Shown: positions 52,427 through 60,714, counted from the first letter of the stretch. The stretch: DNA of 64,000 bases from Actinomadura formosensis NBRC 14204 (GCF_001552155.1 NZ_BCQQ01000002.1:1-64000); one strand, 5' to 3'. The notes: generated by a model from the letters alone, not told the origin. A program made the numbers and translations.

Positions 52427-52570
52427 TTGACTTCCTCCCCCGCCTAAAGGCGGGGGATTCCAGCGGTCACCCGCTGGGTTTCCTGCTTCGTTGCCGACCG
52501 CCCCGTCCGGGAGGACTCCCGTTGAGGTCTGACACCGGCTCCACAGGCCGACACCGCCAGCCCGGCGGCC
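52427..52570 (-). ncRNA. Predicted TnpB guide RNA (omegaRNA/reRNA) scaffold
   Basis: For TnpB elements the guide RNA normally overlaps the 3' end of tnpB and runs through the right-end hairpin into flanking DNA. The region with the hairpin and tnpB C-terminal codons fits this. The guide segment would come from ~52426 downward, i.e. hydrolase sequence. Boundaries are inferred and no transcription signal was seen. Confidence 0.4.
52437..52456 (-). repeat. Right-end subterminal hairpin of the IS element
   Basis: An 8-bp perfect stem with a TAAA loop. The tnpB stop codon lies in the loop (52444-52446). In IS200/IS605 elements this is the transposase-recognised hairpin and the 3' part of the TnpB guide (omega/re) RNA. 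Confidence 0.8.
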
Positions 52571-53655
52571 AGAACATTCTTCGCGGCGTTGACGTCCCGG
52601 TCATGCCGGGCCCCGCACCCGCCGCAGGTCCATACCCTCACGTTGAGGGGCAACTGCTCGGTGACGGTCCAGCAGTTCGAGCAGGTCTTGGTGGAGGGGA
52701 ACCACCGGTCGATCACGACCAGCTCGCGGCCGTACCAGGCGGCCTTGTACTCCAGCATCGTCCGCAGGTCCCGCCACGCCGCATCCGAGATCGCGCGGGC
52801 CAGCGAGTGGTTTTTGACCATGCCCGCGACGTTCAGGTCCTCGATCACGACCACTTGGTTCTCGTGGACGAGCCGAGTCGACAGCTTGTGCAGAAAATCG
52901 CGGCGCCGGTCGGTGATGCGGGCGTGGATCCGCGCCACCCTGCGGCGGGCCCTGCCCCGGTTGGCCGACCCTTCGGCCTTGCGCGCCAGGTCCCGCTGCG
53001 CCCTGGCCAGGCGCTCGCGGTCACGGCGCTCGTGCCGGGGGTTGGTGATCTTCTCCCCGGTGGACAGGGTCACCAGGCAGGTGATCCCGACGTCCAGGCC
53101 GACCGCCGCCTCCGTGGCGGGAGCCGGAGTGACGATGTCCTGGACCAGGATCGAGACGAACCAGCGGCCCGCGCTGTCGCAGGACACCGTCACCGTCGTG
53201 GGCTCGGCACCTTCTGGAAGAGGACGCGACCAGCGGATGTCCAGGGGCCCGGTCGTCTTGGCCAGCGTGAGCCGCCCGTCGCGCCAGGTGAAGGCGCTGC
53301 GGGTGTACTCGGCCGATGCGCGAGACCTCTTCTTGGACTTAAAGCGCGGGTATTTCGCGCGCTCGGCGAAGAAGTTCGCAAACGCCGTCTGCAGGTGACG
53401 AAGCGCCTGCTGAAGCGGGACAGAGGACACCTCGGCCAAAAAGGCCAGCTCCTCGGTCTTCTTCCACTCGGTGAGCGCGGCCGACGACTGCACGTAGGAG
53501 ATCCGGCGCCGCTGGCCGTACCAGGCCCGCGTTCGTTCCTCCAGCGCCTTGTTGTAGACCAGGCGCACGCAGCCGAACGTGCGCGACAGCTCCGCCGCCT
53601 GCTCGTCCGTGGGGTAAAAGCGGTACTTGAACGCCCGCTTGACCTGCCGCGCCAT
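52444..53655 (-). CDS. tnpB: TnpB RNA-guided nuclease/transposon protein
   Basis: 403 aa, full length. The N-terminal helix-turn-helix segment starts with AFKYRFYPTDEQAAEL and contains LVYNKALEERTRAWY. The RuvC-like nuclease residues are all present: D188 in AVGLDVGI, E272 in VVIEDLNV and D354 in RDVNAAKN. A zinc finger sits between the last two (CSNC near 325, CGGC near 343). The protein thus appears catalytically intact. TnpB proteins cut DNA under guide-RNA direction and help element persistence. Codon bias is like the host, so the insertion is not obviously foreign. Confidence 0.93.
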   Translation of the reverse strand: MARQVKRAFKYRFYPTDEQAAELSRTFGCVRLVYNKALEERTRAWYGQRRRISYVQSSAALTEWKKTEELAFLAEVSSVPLQQALRHLQTAFANFFAERAKYPRFKSKKRSRASAEYTRSAFTWRDGRLTLAKTTGPLDIRWSRPLPEGAEPTTVTVSCDSAGRWFVSILVQDIVTPAPATEAAVGLDVGITCLVTLSTGEKITNPRHERRDRERLARAQRDLARKAEGSANRGRARRRVARIHARITDRRRDFLHKLSTRLVHENQVVVIEDLNVAGMVKNHSLARAISDAAWRDLRTMLEYKAAWYGRELVVIDRWFPSTKTCSNCWTVTEQLPLNVRVWTCGGCGARHDRDVNAAKNVLAAGLAVSACGAGVRPQRESSRTGRSATKQETQRVTAGIPRL

Positions 53656-53774
53656 GCCTCACATCCTATCCGTTCCCCTGTGAGCAGCAGGCGCCGGCCG
53701 GTGGCCGGCAGACACCGGATCGCCCTGGCGGCGATCCCGCTTTCCCCGCCCTGCTCCGCAGAAGTCCGTTTCCT

Positions 53775-53794
53775 CCCCGGCCTGAAGACCGGGG
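53775..53794 (-). repeat. Second right-end-like hairpin at the tnpB 5' side
   Basis: CCCCGG-cctgaaga-CCGGGG with flanks very like the right end. On the minus strand it reads GGATGCCCCGGTCTTCAGGC then CGGGGAGGAA, against GGAATCCCCCGCCTTTAGGC then GGGGGAGGAA. It is in the same orientation as the true right end, so it may be a true left end or a relic of another copy. Confidence 0.6.
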
Positions 53795-53847
53795 CATCCA
53801 CGGAGGCATCCAGATGAAGGCCGCCATGCCCGCGCCCGAGCCTTTAG

Positions 53848-54054
53848 TCAGGTGCTGCGGCCGAGGCCGCGCGGGTCATAGGTGACCACGGTGCGGTCGG
53901 GGAAGTGCGACGCCAACGTGCCGAAGCCGCCGGCGTCCATGGGCTGGCCGATCATGACCAGCGGCGGGCGTCCATCGGCGGTCGGCAGCGGACCGTGGAC
54001 GTCGTAGGCGAGGTCGGCCCCGGGAGTCTCGAGTAGGTGCGTAGTCATGACCAT
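53848..54054 (-). pseudogene. N-terminal fragment of the same alpha/beta hydrolase
   Basis: 68 codons from ATG 54054 (AGGAGG 5 bp upstream). It reads MTTHLLETPGADLAYDVHGP and later PLVMIGQPMDAGGFGTLASH and VVTYDPRGLGRST, the first strands of an alpha/beta hydrolase including the oxyanion region. A TGA follows at once where element sequence begins. The native promoter and ribosome site are intact, so a short nonfunctional peptide may still be made. Confidence 0.78.
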
Positions 54055-54178
54055 GTCGACCTCCTGCGCGCCGAAAACTCATCGGGACGGACGGGTGAGC
54101 CCTCCCGAACGGTGGGCGATCCGGGACCCGGCCCGCCGCTACCTGGGAGATCACCGTGAATTCGTGCGGTCCGACTCC

Positions 54179-54199
54179 TTGACACCCCTCGGGTGTCAA
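54179..54199. promoter_or_regulatory. Perfect inverted repeat/probable operator of the FadR-type operon
   Basis: TTGACACCC-ctc-GGGTGTCAA (9-bp arms, 3-nt spacer) lies 46 bp before the M20 gene. The left arm contains TTGACA, a consensus -35 hexamer, so repressor binding would cover the promoter. The likely binder is the FadR-family protein encoded in the operon. Confidence 0.65.
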
Positions 54200-54244
54200 T
54201 GGATTAATGGGCCGAGCTTTAGACCATTTAGGAAGGGTGAGCCC

Positions 54245-55549
54245 ATGACGGGTGTGCTCTCCGGCCAGGACACGGCGCGGATCGACGACGCCATCGCCGA
54301 GCAGGCGGAGGAGGCGTTCGTCTTCCTTGAGCGACTGGTCGCCGCGCCGAGCACCCTGGGGCGGGAGGCGGCGGCGCAGACCGTGATCGCGGAAGAACTC
54401 ACCGGCCTCGGCTTCGAGGTGCGGCGGGTGGAGATCCCGGAGGCGATCGCGGACGACCCGCTGGCGGGCATCCCCCAACTGCCCTACCGGGACCGATACG
54501 ACGTCTACGGCACGCTCGGGGGCGGCACCGACACCCCCGGGCTCCTGCTGAACGGGCACATCGACGTGGTGCCCGCCGAGGACGGGGAACTGTGGTCCTC
54601 CCCGCCGTTCGTCCCCACCCGGCGCGACGGGTGGCTCTACGGACGCGGCGCGGCCGACATGAAGTGCGGTTTCGCCATGGCGGTCCTGGCCCTGCGCGGA
54701 CTGCGGGCGGCCGGTGTCGACCTCGCGCGCCCGCTGGGGTTCCTGAGCGTGGTCGAGGAGGAATGCACCGGCCACGGCACCCTCGCCGCCGGCCGGGCCG
54801 GCATCCTCGGCGACAACGTCCTGCTGATGGAGCCCACCAACCTGGACATCCTGCTGGGCGGCAGCGGCGTGCTGTGGGTCGACATCGAGGTGACTTCGGG
54901 CGGCGGCCACGCCGAGCGAGCCGACCGCTCCAGCAATCCCGTGCTCCTCCTCAACCGGGTCCTGGAGCGGTTGCGCGGTTTCGAGCGCACGCTCAACGAG
55001 CACCGCGACCCGGTGTTCGCCGGGATCGACCACCCCTACAACGTGAACATCGGCCGGATGTCCTCGGGCGACTGGACCTCCAGCGTGCCCGCCCGGGCGC
55101 GGGCCTCGGTCCGGATCGGCTTTCCCCGGTCCTGGTCACCGGCCCGCGCCGAGCGCGAGGTCCGGGAGGCGATCGCCCGGGAGGCGGCGGCCGACCCCGT
55201 GCTCGCGGCGCGTCCCCCGGCGGTGCGCGCCTCCGGTTTCCGCGCGGAGGGCTACGCCCTGGACCCGGACCACCCGCTGGTCGAGGCGGTGGCGGCGGCG
55301 CACCGGGACGCCCACGGCGCCACCCCGGGGACCTACGTGGTGGGCTCCACCACCGATGCGCGGTTCTACCTCAACCAGTTCGCCCGCCCCGCGCTGTGCT
55401 ACGGCCCGAGGGTGCGCAACATGCACGGAGTCGACGAGGCCGTGGAACTCGCGAGCATCGTGACCGGAGCACGCACCCTCGCCCGGGTGATCCCCGCACT
55501 GCTGGCCGAATCCGGTTCTCCTGCCGCCGAGTACGAGGAGATTCTGTGA
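54245..55549 (+). CDS. M20-family metallopeptidase/deacylase (ArgE/DapE-like)
   Basis: 434 aa from ATG 54245 with AGGAAGGG 7 bp upstream. Zinc-site residues of the M20 family are present: NGHIDVVP (H105, D107), GRGAADMKCG (D138) and VVEEECTGHG (E171-E173 region). A dimerisation/lid domain occupies ~200-330, and a C-terminal STTDARF and RNMHGVDE complete the site. It hydrolyses an amide or peptide bond of an N-acyl amino acid-like substrate; the exact one is unknown. The downstream regulator, hydrolase and permease imply uptake and breakdown of one compound. GTGA overlap with the regulator. Confidence 0.9.
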   Translation: MTGVLSGQDTARIDDAIAEQAEEAFVFLERLVAAPSTLGREAAAQTVIAEELTGLGFEVRRVEIPEAIADDPLAGIPQLPYRDRYDVYGTLGGGTDTPGLLLNGHIDVVPAEDGELWSSPPFVPTRRDGWLYGRGAADMKCGFAMAVLALRGLRAAGVDLARPLGFLSVVEEECTGHGTLAAGRAGILGDNVLLMEPTNLDILLGGSGVLWVDIEVTSGGGHAERADRSSNPVLLLNRVLERLRGFERTLNEHRDPVFAGIDHPYNVNIGRMSSGDWTSSVPARARASVRIGFPRSWSPARAEREVREAIAREAAADPVLAARPPAVRASGFRAEGYALDPDHPLVEAVAAAHRDAHGATPGTYVVGSTTDARFYLNQFARPALCYGPRVRNMHGVDEAVELASIVTGARTLARVIPALLAESGSPAAEYEEIL

Positions 55550-56421
55550 CCGACCACCCTCCCGCCGGTGAGGACACCGCCCCCGCCATGCCCACCGGCA
55601 CCCCCGACCTGTTCGCCGAGATATTCGCCGAAGACGAATCGCCGGATCTGCACCCGCTGTTCCAGCCGCTGCAGATGCCGTCCGCCGGGGAGCTGATCGC
55701 CGACCGGCTGGTCACCGCGATCGCGCTGGGCGGTTTCGTGCCGGGGCAGCGGCTGCCGAGCGAACGGGATCTGGCCGCCATGCTGGAGGTCAGCCGCTCC
55801 TCGGTGCGGGAGGCGATCCAGCGGCTCGGCGCCGAGGGCTATGTGACGGTCCGGCGGGGACGTACCGGGGGCGTCTTCGTCACCACGTCCTGGGGCCCGA
55901 ACTCCGCCGAGAAGATCCGCAGGACGCTGCTGCCGACCTGGAAGGCGATGGAGCAGGTACTGGACTGCCGGGCCTGCACCGAGGAGATGATCGCCGGCAT
56001 GGCGGCCCGCCGCCGCACCGACGACGACGTCACCGCCATCCAGGACGCGCTGGAGGCGTACCGTGCCGCCGACGACGACCGGGAGGCGTCCCGGGCCGCC
56101 GACGAGGCGTTCCACCTGGCCGTGGTACGCGCCACCCACAACGTGTACCTGGTCAAGCTGAGCCAGCGGCTACGGCATGTGGTCAACCTCGGTTTCCGGA
56201 GCGAACCGTACAGCCGGGAACTGCGCCGGACGGCGCTGCACCAGCACGCCTCGCTGGCCGAGGCGATCATCGGCGGGCGGGACGGGGAGGCCGGGGCCAT
56301 CGCCGCCGGACACTTCACCCTGACCACCGAATCCACCCTGCGCGACCTGGTCGCGCGGATCCGTGAGGACGGGCAGGCCCCGGAAGGAGAGACCACCCCG
56401 CCCGCCCCCGACCACGACTGA
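55546..56421 (+). CDS. FadR-subfamily GntR transcriptional regulator
   Basis: 291 aa from the GTG overlapping the deacylase stop; an internal ATG at 55588 is possible. Winged HTH of GntR type: LIADRLVTAIALGGFVPGQR, then LPSERDLAAMLEVSRSSVRE. The C-terminal FCD helical domain has the metal/ligand-site His and Asp pattern (DEAFHLAVVRATHN...LHQHASLAEAI...AAGHF). It probably represses the operon and releases on binding a substrate-derived carboxylate. The perfect repeat at 54179-54199 is the best operator candidate. Confidence 0.92.
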   Translation: MTDHPPAGEDTAPAMPTGTPDLFAEIFAEDESPDLHPLFQPLQMPSAGELIADRLVTAIALGGFVPGQRLPSERDLAAMLEVSRSSVREAIQRLGAEGYVTVRRGRTGGVFVTTSWGPNSAEKIRRTLLPTWKAMEQVLDCRACTEEMIAGMAARRRTDDDVTAIQDALEAYRAADDDREASRAADEAFHLAVVRATHNVYLVKLSQRLRHVVNLGFRSEPYSRELRRTALHQHASLAEAIIGGRDGEAGAIAAGHFTLTTESTLRDLVARIREDGQAPEGETTPPAPDHD

Positions 56422-56455
56422 CACCCAGTCGATCCCCACAGAGAGAGGAAGCCTC

Positions 56456-57274
56456 GTGCCCATCGCGGCGGTCAACGACATCCAGATCAATTACCGGCTC
56501 GAAGGCGATGGCCCGGAGACGATCGTCCTCGTCAACGGCCTGGCCGACGACCTGAACACCTGGGACTACCAGGTGCCCGCCTTCCTTGAGGCCGGTTACC
56601 GCGTCCTGCGCTTCGACAACCGCGGTGTGGGGGAGACCAGCAAGCCGGAAGGCCCCTACACCAGCCGGATGCTCGCCGACGACGCCAAGGCGCTGGTGGA
56701 CCATCTCGGCATCACCGACTTCCACCTCATGGGCACCTCCATGGGAGGCATGATCTCCCAGGAGTACGCCATCAACTACGGGAGCGACCTGCGTTCCCTG
56801 GTGCTGTCCTGCACCTACGCCGCCCCGGGCCCGTTCTGCTCCCGGCTGTTCACGGTCTGGGCCGAGCTGGCGCCCACCCAGGGCGTCCCCTTCATCATGC
56901 GCGAGGTGACGCTCTGGGCCTTCACCCAGGACTTCTTCGAGACCCGCGGCGCCGATCTCGCGGCCTTCGAGGACGAGATGGCCGCCATGCCCTGGCCGGT
57001 GGAGGCATACCTGTCCCAGCTCAACGTCATCCGCGAGCACGACACCACCGACCGGCTGTCCCAGATCACCGTCCCCACCCTGGTCCAGGCCGGCGAGGAG
57101 GACATCCTCATCCCGGTCAGGCTCTCCCGCAGGCTGCACCAGGCCATCCCGGACGCGGAGTGGGCCACCACCCGAGGCGGACACGCCTGCCTCTGGGAGC
57201 ACCCCGACCACTTCAACACGACTCTTCTCGAATTCTGGGCCAGACACCGCCGCGCCACCTCACCGGCCGGCTGA
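56456..57274 (+). CDS. Alpha/beta-fold hydrolase
   Basis: 272 aa from GTG 56456. The catalytic triad is visible: nucleophile S95 in LMGTSMGGMIS, acid in AGEEDILIPV, and His in RGGHACLWEHP. The oxyanion strand VLVNGLADDLNTW and RFDNRGVGETSKP are typical of the esterase/enol-lactonase branch. It is the third gene of the FadR-controlled operon, 34 bp after the regulator, and likely cleaves an ester or lactone in the same pathway. It is not closely similar to the broken hydrolase at 52-54 kb. Confidence 0.9.
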   Translation: MPIAAVNDIQINYRLEGDGPETIVLVNGLADDLNTWDYQVPAFLEAGYRVLRFDNRGVGETSKPEGPYTSRMLADDAKALVDHLGITDFHLMGTSMGGMISQEYAINYGSDLRSLVLSCTYAAPGPFCSRLFTVWAELAPTQGVPFIMREVTLWAFTQDFFETRGADLAAFEDEMAAMPWPVEAYLSQLNVIREHDTTDRLSQITVPTLVQAGEEDILIPVRLSRRLHQAIPDAEWATTRGGHACLWEHPDHFNTTLLEFWARHRRATSPAG

Positions 57275-57291
57275 AAGCAAGGAGCACCACG

Positions 57292-58752
57292 TTGCCGCAG
57301 CACAGCACCCCCGGTGACAACGGGAGCAATGGGACCGCGCTCGGAAAACTCGGCCTTCTGGGCGTGATGATGCCCGGCCTCGCCCAGGTCGGGCCCTTCT
57401 TCAACATCCTCTTCAGCACGGTCCTCGTGGCCGGCCTGGTCGGCGTCTCGACCCCCCTGGTCTACCTCATCGCCATGTTCGGGATCGGCGCCACCGCCAA
57501 CAGCTTCGCACAGTTCTCCCACAAGTACCCGAGTTCCGGATCATTCGTGACCTTCATCACCAGGGCCCTGGGCGCCCCGGTCGGTGTGGTGACGGGCGTG
57601 GTGGCGATGCTCGGATACATCATCGCCTTCGGCGGCATCTACGCCTTCGTCGGCGACTACATACGCCAGAACCTGCTCGGTGACGTCCACTTCACCGGGG
57701 CCACCGCACTGATCACCATCGTGTACGGCGTCCTGGTGCTCCTTCCGGCCATCCTCGGTCTCTCGTTCGGCATGCGCACCACCATCGCCCTCTACGTGGT
57801 GGAGATCGTGGTGCTGGCCATCTTCGTGATCGGCGTCCTGGTCCAGGGCGGCAAGGACGGCCTCAGCCTCCTCCCCCTCACCCTGCACGGAGTCGCCGAT
57901 CCCAAGAGCCTCGCCCTGGCGCTGTCCCTCACCGTGCTCGCCTACGGCGGCTTCGAGGCCGCGGCACCGTTCGCCGAGGAGACCGCCAACCCTCGCCGCA
58001 ACGTGCCGATCGCCCTGCTCGCCAACGTCGCGATCAGCGGGCTCATCTACGTCCTCGGCTCCTACGCCCTGGTGCTCGCGTTCGGCGTGGACCACATGGA
58101 CACGATGACCAAGGACCCCAACCCGTTCGTGACCGCGGGCCACGCCTTCGTCCCCTTCGTGGCGGTCGCCGTCAGCTGGGTGTTCATGTCCAGCATCACC
58201 AGCTCCTACATCGCCGCCAACCTGGAGACCTCCCGGGTCATCGCGGCCGGCGCACGCGGGGGCCTGTGGTGGGGCGGCCTGTCCCGGCTGCACCCGAAGT
58301 TCGGCACGCCCTGGGTGGCGGTCGTCGGCTTCGTGGTGCCGAGCGTGGCGATCGGCGCGCTGTCCACGCTGTTCACCGACCCGGGCACGGCGGCCGGCTT
58401 CCTCGGCACCTACGGCACCATCGGCTTCCTGCTGATGTACGTGGTGACCAACGTCGCGCTGGCCGTCGAGTGGTTCAAGGACCGCCGTGCCGGGGAACAC
58501 GGACACGTCTTCTCCCGGCTGATCTCGCCGATCGTCGGAGCCCTGGTGCTGATCATCCCCTTCTGGGGCGACTTCCAGCCGGGTCAGGCCGCGCCCTACA
58601 GCTACCTGCCCGTACTGACGGTCCTGCTGATCCTCGCCGGGTTCGTCTACATGTGGGTGCTGCGCAGCCGCAAGCCCCACGTCATGGCTCGGGCGGCCGC
58701 CCTCCTCAGCGGAGAGGAGCCCGACGAGAAACCGGCCGCGGTCATCGACTGA
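57292..58752 (+). CDS. APC-family amino-acid/amine permease
   Basis: 486 aa with 12 predicted membrane helices. The start is a TTG at 57292 placed 7 bp after AAGGAG; no ATG/GTG with comparable support precedes the first helix. APC signatures include GVMMPGLAQVGPFFNI in helix 1 and AYGGFEAAAPFAEETANPRRNVP in the helix 6-7 region, as in amino-acid permeases. It probably imports the substrate handled by the deacylase and hydrolase. Last gene of the operon, followed by a very strong terminator. Confidence 0.9.
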   Translation: MPQHSTPGDNGSNGTALGKLGLLGVMMPGLAQVGPFFNILFSTVLVAGLVGVSTPLVYLIAMFGIGATANSFAQFSHKYPSSGSFVTFITRALGAPVGVVTGVVAMLGYIIAFGGIYAFVGDYIRQNLLGDVHFTGATALITIVYGVLVLLPAILGLSFGMRTTIALYVVEIVVLAIFVIGVLVQGGKDGLSLLPLTLHGVADPKSLALALSLTVLAYGGFEAAAPFAEETANPRRNVPIALLANVAISGLIYVLGSYALVLAFGVDHMDTMTKDPNPFVTAGHAFVPFVAVAVSWVFMSSITSSYIAANLETSRVIAAGARGGLWWGGLSRLHPKFGTPWVAVVGFVVPSVAIGALSTLFTDPGTAAGFLGTYGTIGFLLMYVVTNVALAVEWFKDRRAGEHGHVFSRLISPIVGALVLIIPFWGDFQPGQAAPYSYLPVLTVLLILAGFVYMWVLRSRKPHVMARAAALLSGEEPDEKPAAVID

Positions 58753-58769
58753 CCCGGCCGGCCCGCCGG

Positions 58770-58808
58770 CACGGCACCGGAGGATCGTTGCGATCCTCCG
58801 GTGCCGTG
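58770..58808. terminator. Bidirectional 18-bp-stem terminator
   Basis: An 18-bp perfect stem, CACGGCACCGGAGGATCG (58770-58787) / CGATCCTCCGGTGCCGTG (58791-58808), with a TTG loop. It lies between the convergent permease and MFS genes and so can stop transcription from both sides. Confidence 0.85.
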
Positions 58809-58813
58809 ATTGA

Positions 58814-60277
58814 TCAACGCCCTGCCTTGGAGCCGTGTTCGGCCGGGAGGCCGGACGGGGCCGCCGGGCCGGACCCGGGGCGGGCGGACCGCAGGGTGAC
58901 GGCGGCCAGTACCGCACCGGCCAGGGCGATGAGGCCGGCGCCGAGGAAGGCGGCGGAGAAGCCGTCGGTGAGCGCGGGCAGATTCCCCGGCTCGTCGGCG
59001 CCCTGTGCTGCGGCGATGGCGGTCATCGCGGCCAGGCCCAGCGCCGAACCGACCTGGTAGCTGGTGTTGACGATGCCGGAGGCCAGGCCGCCCTCCTCGG
59101 GACGGGCGGAGGAGATGGCCGTCCCCAGGGAGGGGATGAAGGCCAGTGACATGCCCAGCGCCGCCACCAGCGAGGCGGGCAGGACGTCGACCTGGAAGTT
59201 CCCGTCGGGCCGGACGAACGACAGCCAGCCCATGCCCGCCGCCAGCACCACCAGTCCGGCCACGGTCATCGCCTTGGGGCCGAACCGGCCGATGGCGCGC
59301 GGGGCCAGGGCGACCATCCCGATCATGATCAGCACGGTCATCGGCAGCAGCGCCGCACCCGAGGGGAAGGCGCTGTAGCCCAGCACCTGCTGCAAGTACA
59401 GGTTCAGGAAGAACCACATCGGGATCCACGCGCCGCCCAGCAGCAACTGGGCGAGGTTGGCCGCGCCCAGGTTGGGCGTACGGAAGATCGACAGCGGCAT
59501 CAGCGGTTCACGGCGGGCCGCCTGGAACCCCAGGAACACCGCCAGCAGCATCAGACCGGCGGCCATCACTCCCCACGTCCGGGCCGAGGCCCAGCCGACC
59601 TCCGGGGCGCGGACGATCGCGTAGACCACGCCGCCCAGGCCGAGGGTGACGGTCAGCGCGCCCAGCACGTCCACGGAGCCGCGTGCCCCGGCGCCGCCGG
59701 CGGGCATCAGCACCGGCGCGGCGACCAGCGCCAGGACGGCGATCGGGATGTTGAGGTAGAAGATCCACGGCCAGGACACGTACTCGGTGATGACGCCGCC
59801 CAGGAAGACGCCCGCGGTGCCTCCGGCGGGGGCCGCCGCCCCGTAGAGGGCCAGGGCCCTGGTGAGTTCGCGCGGGTTGGCGCCGAACAGCATCATCAGC
59901 AGGGTCAGGGCCGAGGGCGCGATGAGCGCCGCGCCCACCCCTTGCACAGCGCGGCCGGTCAGCTCGACCGCCACGTTTCCGGCGGCTCCGGCCACGGCCG
60001 AGCCCACCAGCAGGATGAGCCAGCCGGTGCCGAACAGCCGGCGGGCGCCGAACAGGTCGGACAGGCGGCCGCCGAGCAGCAGCAGACCGCCGAAGGCGAC
60101 GACATAGGCGTTGAAGACCCAGGACAGGTCCCCCTGGGAGAACCCGAGGTCTTCCTGGATCCGGGGAAGCGCCACCCCGATGATCGAGGTGTCCATGATC
60201 ACCATGAACTGCGCCAGGGCTATCAGCGCCAGCGCCCACCAGTGGCGGGCGGCGGGTGCCGCGGACGAAACAGACAT
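58814..60277 (-). CDS. DHA2-type MFS drug/metabolite exporter
   Basis: 487 aa from ATG 60277; AGGAG lies 5 bp upstream and a GTG at 60283 is less well placed. About 14 membrane helices. MFS motifs: FMVIMDTSIIGVALPRIQ in helix 1, the loop GGRLSDLFGARR (motif A), and GGTAGVFLGGVITEYVSWPW (motif C-like), as in EmrB/QacA proteins. Two CsoR/CstR-type palindromes sit just upstream. This suggests the exporter is induced with the persulfide genes and may expel a sulfur-derived or reactive compound. Substrate unknown. Confidence 0.92.
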   Translation of the reverse strand: MSVSSAAPAARHWWALALIALAQFMVIMDTSIIGVALPRIQEDLGFSQGDLSWVFNAYVVAFGGLLLLGGRLSDLFGARRLFGTGWLILLVGSAVAGAAGNVAVELTGRAVQGVGAALIAPSALTLLMMLFGANPRELTRALALYGAAAPAGGTAGVFLGGVITEYVSWPWIFYLNIPIAVLALVAAPVLMPAGGAGARGSVDVLGALTVTLGLGGVVYAIVRAPEVGWASARTWGVMAAGLMLLAVFLGFQAARREPLMPLSIFRTPNLGAANLAQLLLGGAWIPMWFFLNLYLQQVLGYSAFPSGAALLPMTVLIMIGMVALAPRAIGRFGPKAMTVAGLVVLAAGMGWLSFVRPDGNFQVDVLPASLVAALGMSLAFIPSLGTAISSARPEEGGLASGIVNTSYQVGSALGLAAMTAIAAAQGADEPGNLPALTDGFSAAFLGAGLIALAGAVLAAVTLRSARPGSGPAAPSGLPAEHGSKAGR

Positions 60278-60285
60278 GATCACTC

Positions 60286-60304
60286 CTACCCCTGGGGGGG
60301 TATC
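60286..60304. promoter_or_regulatory. CsoR/CstR-like operator A
   Basis: CTACCCCTGGGGGGGTATC, an imperfect palindrome of TACCCC and GGGGTA half-sites, just upstream of the MFS ribosome site. It matches the general form of CsoR/RcnR/CstR-family operators. Confidence 0.7.
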
Positions 60305-60318
60305 GACTGCCGAGGAAT

Positions 60319-60336
60319 GTACCCCTAGGGGGTATC
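60319..60336. promoter_or_regulatory. CsoR/CstR-like operator B
   Basis: GTACCCCTAGGGGGTATC lies about 32-33 bp (three helical turns) from operator A and on the same side of the MFS gene. A paired site of this kind suggests cooperative repression. Confidence 0.75.
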
Positions 60337-60669
60337 AATTGCCAAGCCCTCGGCATCGACGCGATGCGCCAGGGGCGGGTGTCGCGGTGGAGTCTGCTTT
60401 GGCGTGGGCCATCCGGAGTAGCCGCGACCGGGGGAGGAGGGCGGCTGCTACCTGCACATGCTGCGACGCGAGGTGCGGCTATACCCCGTATGGGTAAGCG
60501 CCCTCACTGTGAGGACCGGTGCGCGCCGCAGCCGGCGGCTGGCAGGCGGGGCACCGCGATGCTCGGATCGGCGGGCTCCCGCACGGCGGCGCCTGTGCGG
60601 TTGTGACGGTGGTGCCGCCACTGGTGGCCTGCGATGGTGCGGCGTGGCGTCTCTGACGCCGGACGGCCG
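60337..60669. other. Intergenic DNA between the MFS promoter and the sqr terminator
   Basis: No convincing gene. At 60481-60496, ATACCCCGTATGGGTA resembles a weaker CsoR/CstR half-site pair. Short open frames on both strands lack ribosome sites and domains. Confidence 0.5.
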
Positions 60670-60714
60670 GCGGGCCGGCGTACCGGCCAAGGCGATGTCG
60701 GTACGCCGGCCCGC
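60670..60714 (-). terminator. Hairpin downstream of sqr
   Basis: A 16-bp perfect stem, GCGGGCCGGCGTACCG / CGGTACGCCGGCCCGC, with a 13-nt loop, 41 bp beyond the sqr stop on the minus strand. Confidence 0.75.

Larger units (their letters stand above)
52427..53848 (-). mobile_element. IS200/IS605-type (TnpB-only, IS1341-like) element
   Basis: A single tnpB gene sits between two halves of a hydrolase gene. At the tnpB 3' side is the hairpin CCCCCGCC-taaa-GGCGGGGG (52437-52456), then TTGAC at 52427-52431, as expected for the right end. At the 5' side is a related hairpin at 53775-53794. No TnpA (Y1 transposase) is present, so movement would need one in trans. The left boundary is approximate: hydrolase coding is lost at ~53848. 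Confidence 0.7.

Noticed and set aside
52522-53817. 431-codon plus-strand frame opposite tnpB
   Set aside because: Shadow of tnpB; no ribosome site or domain.
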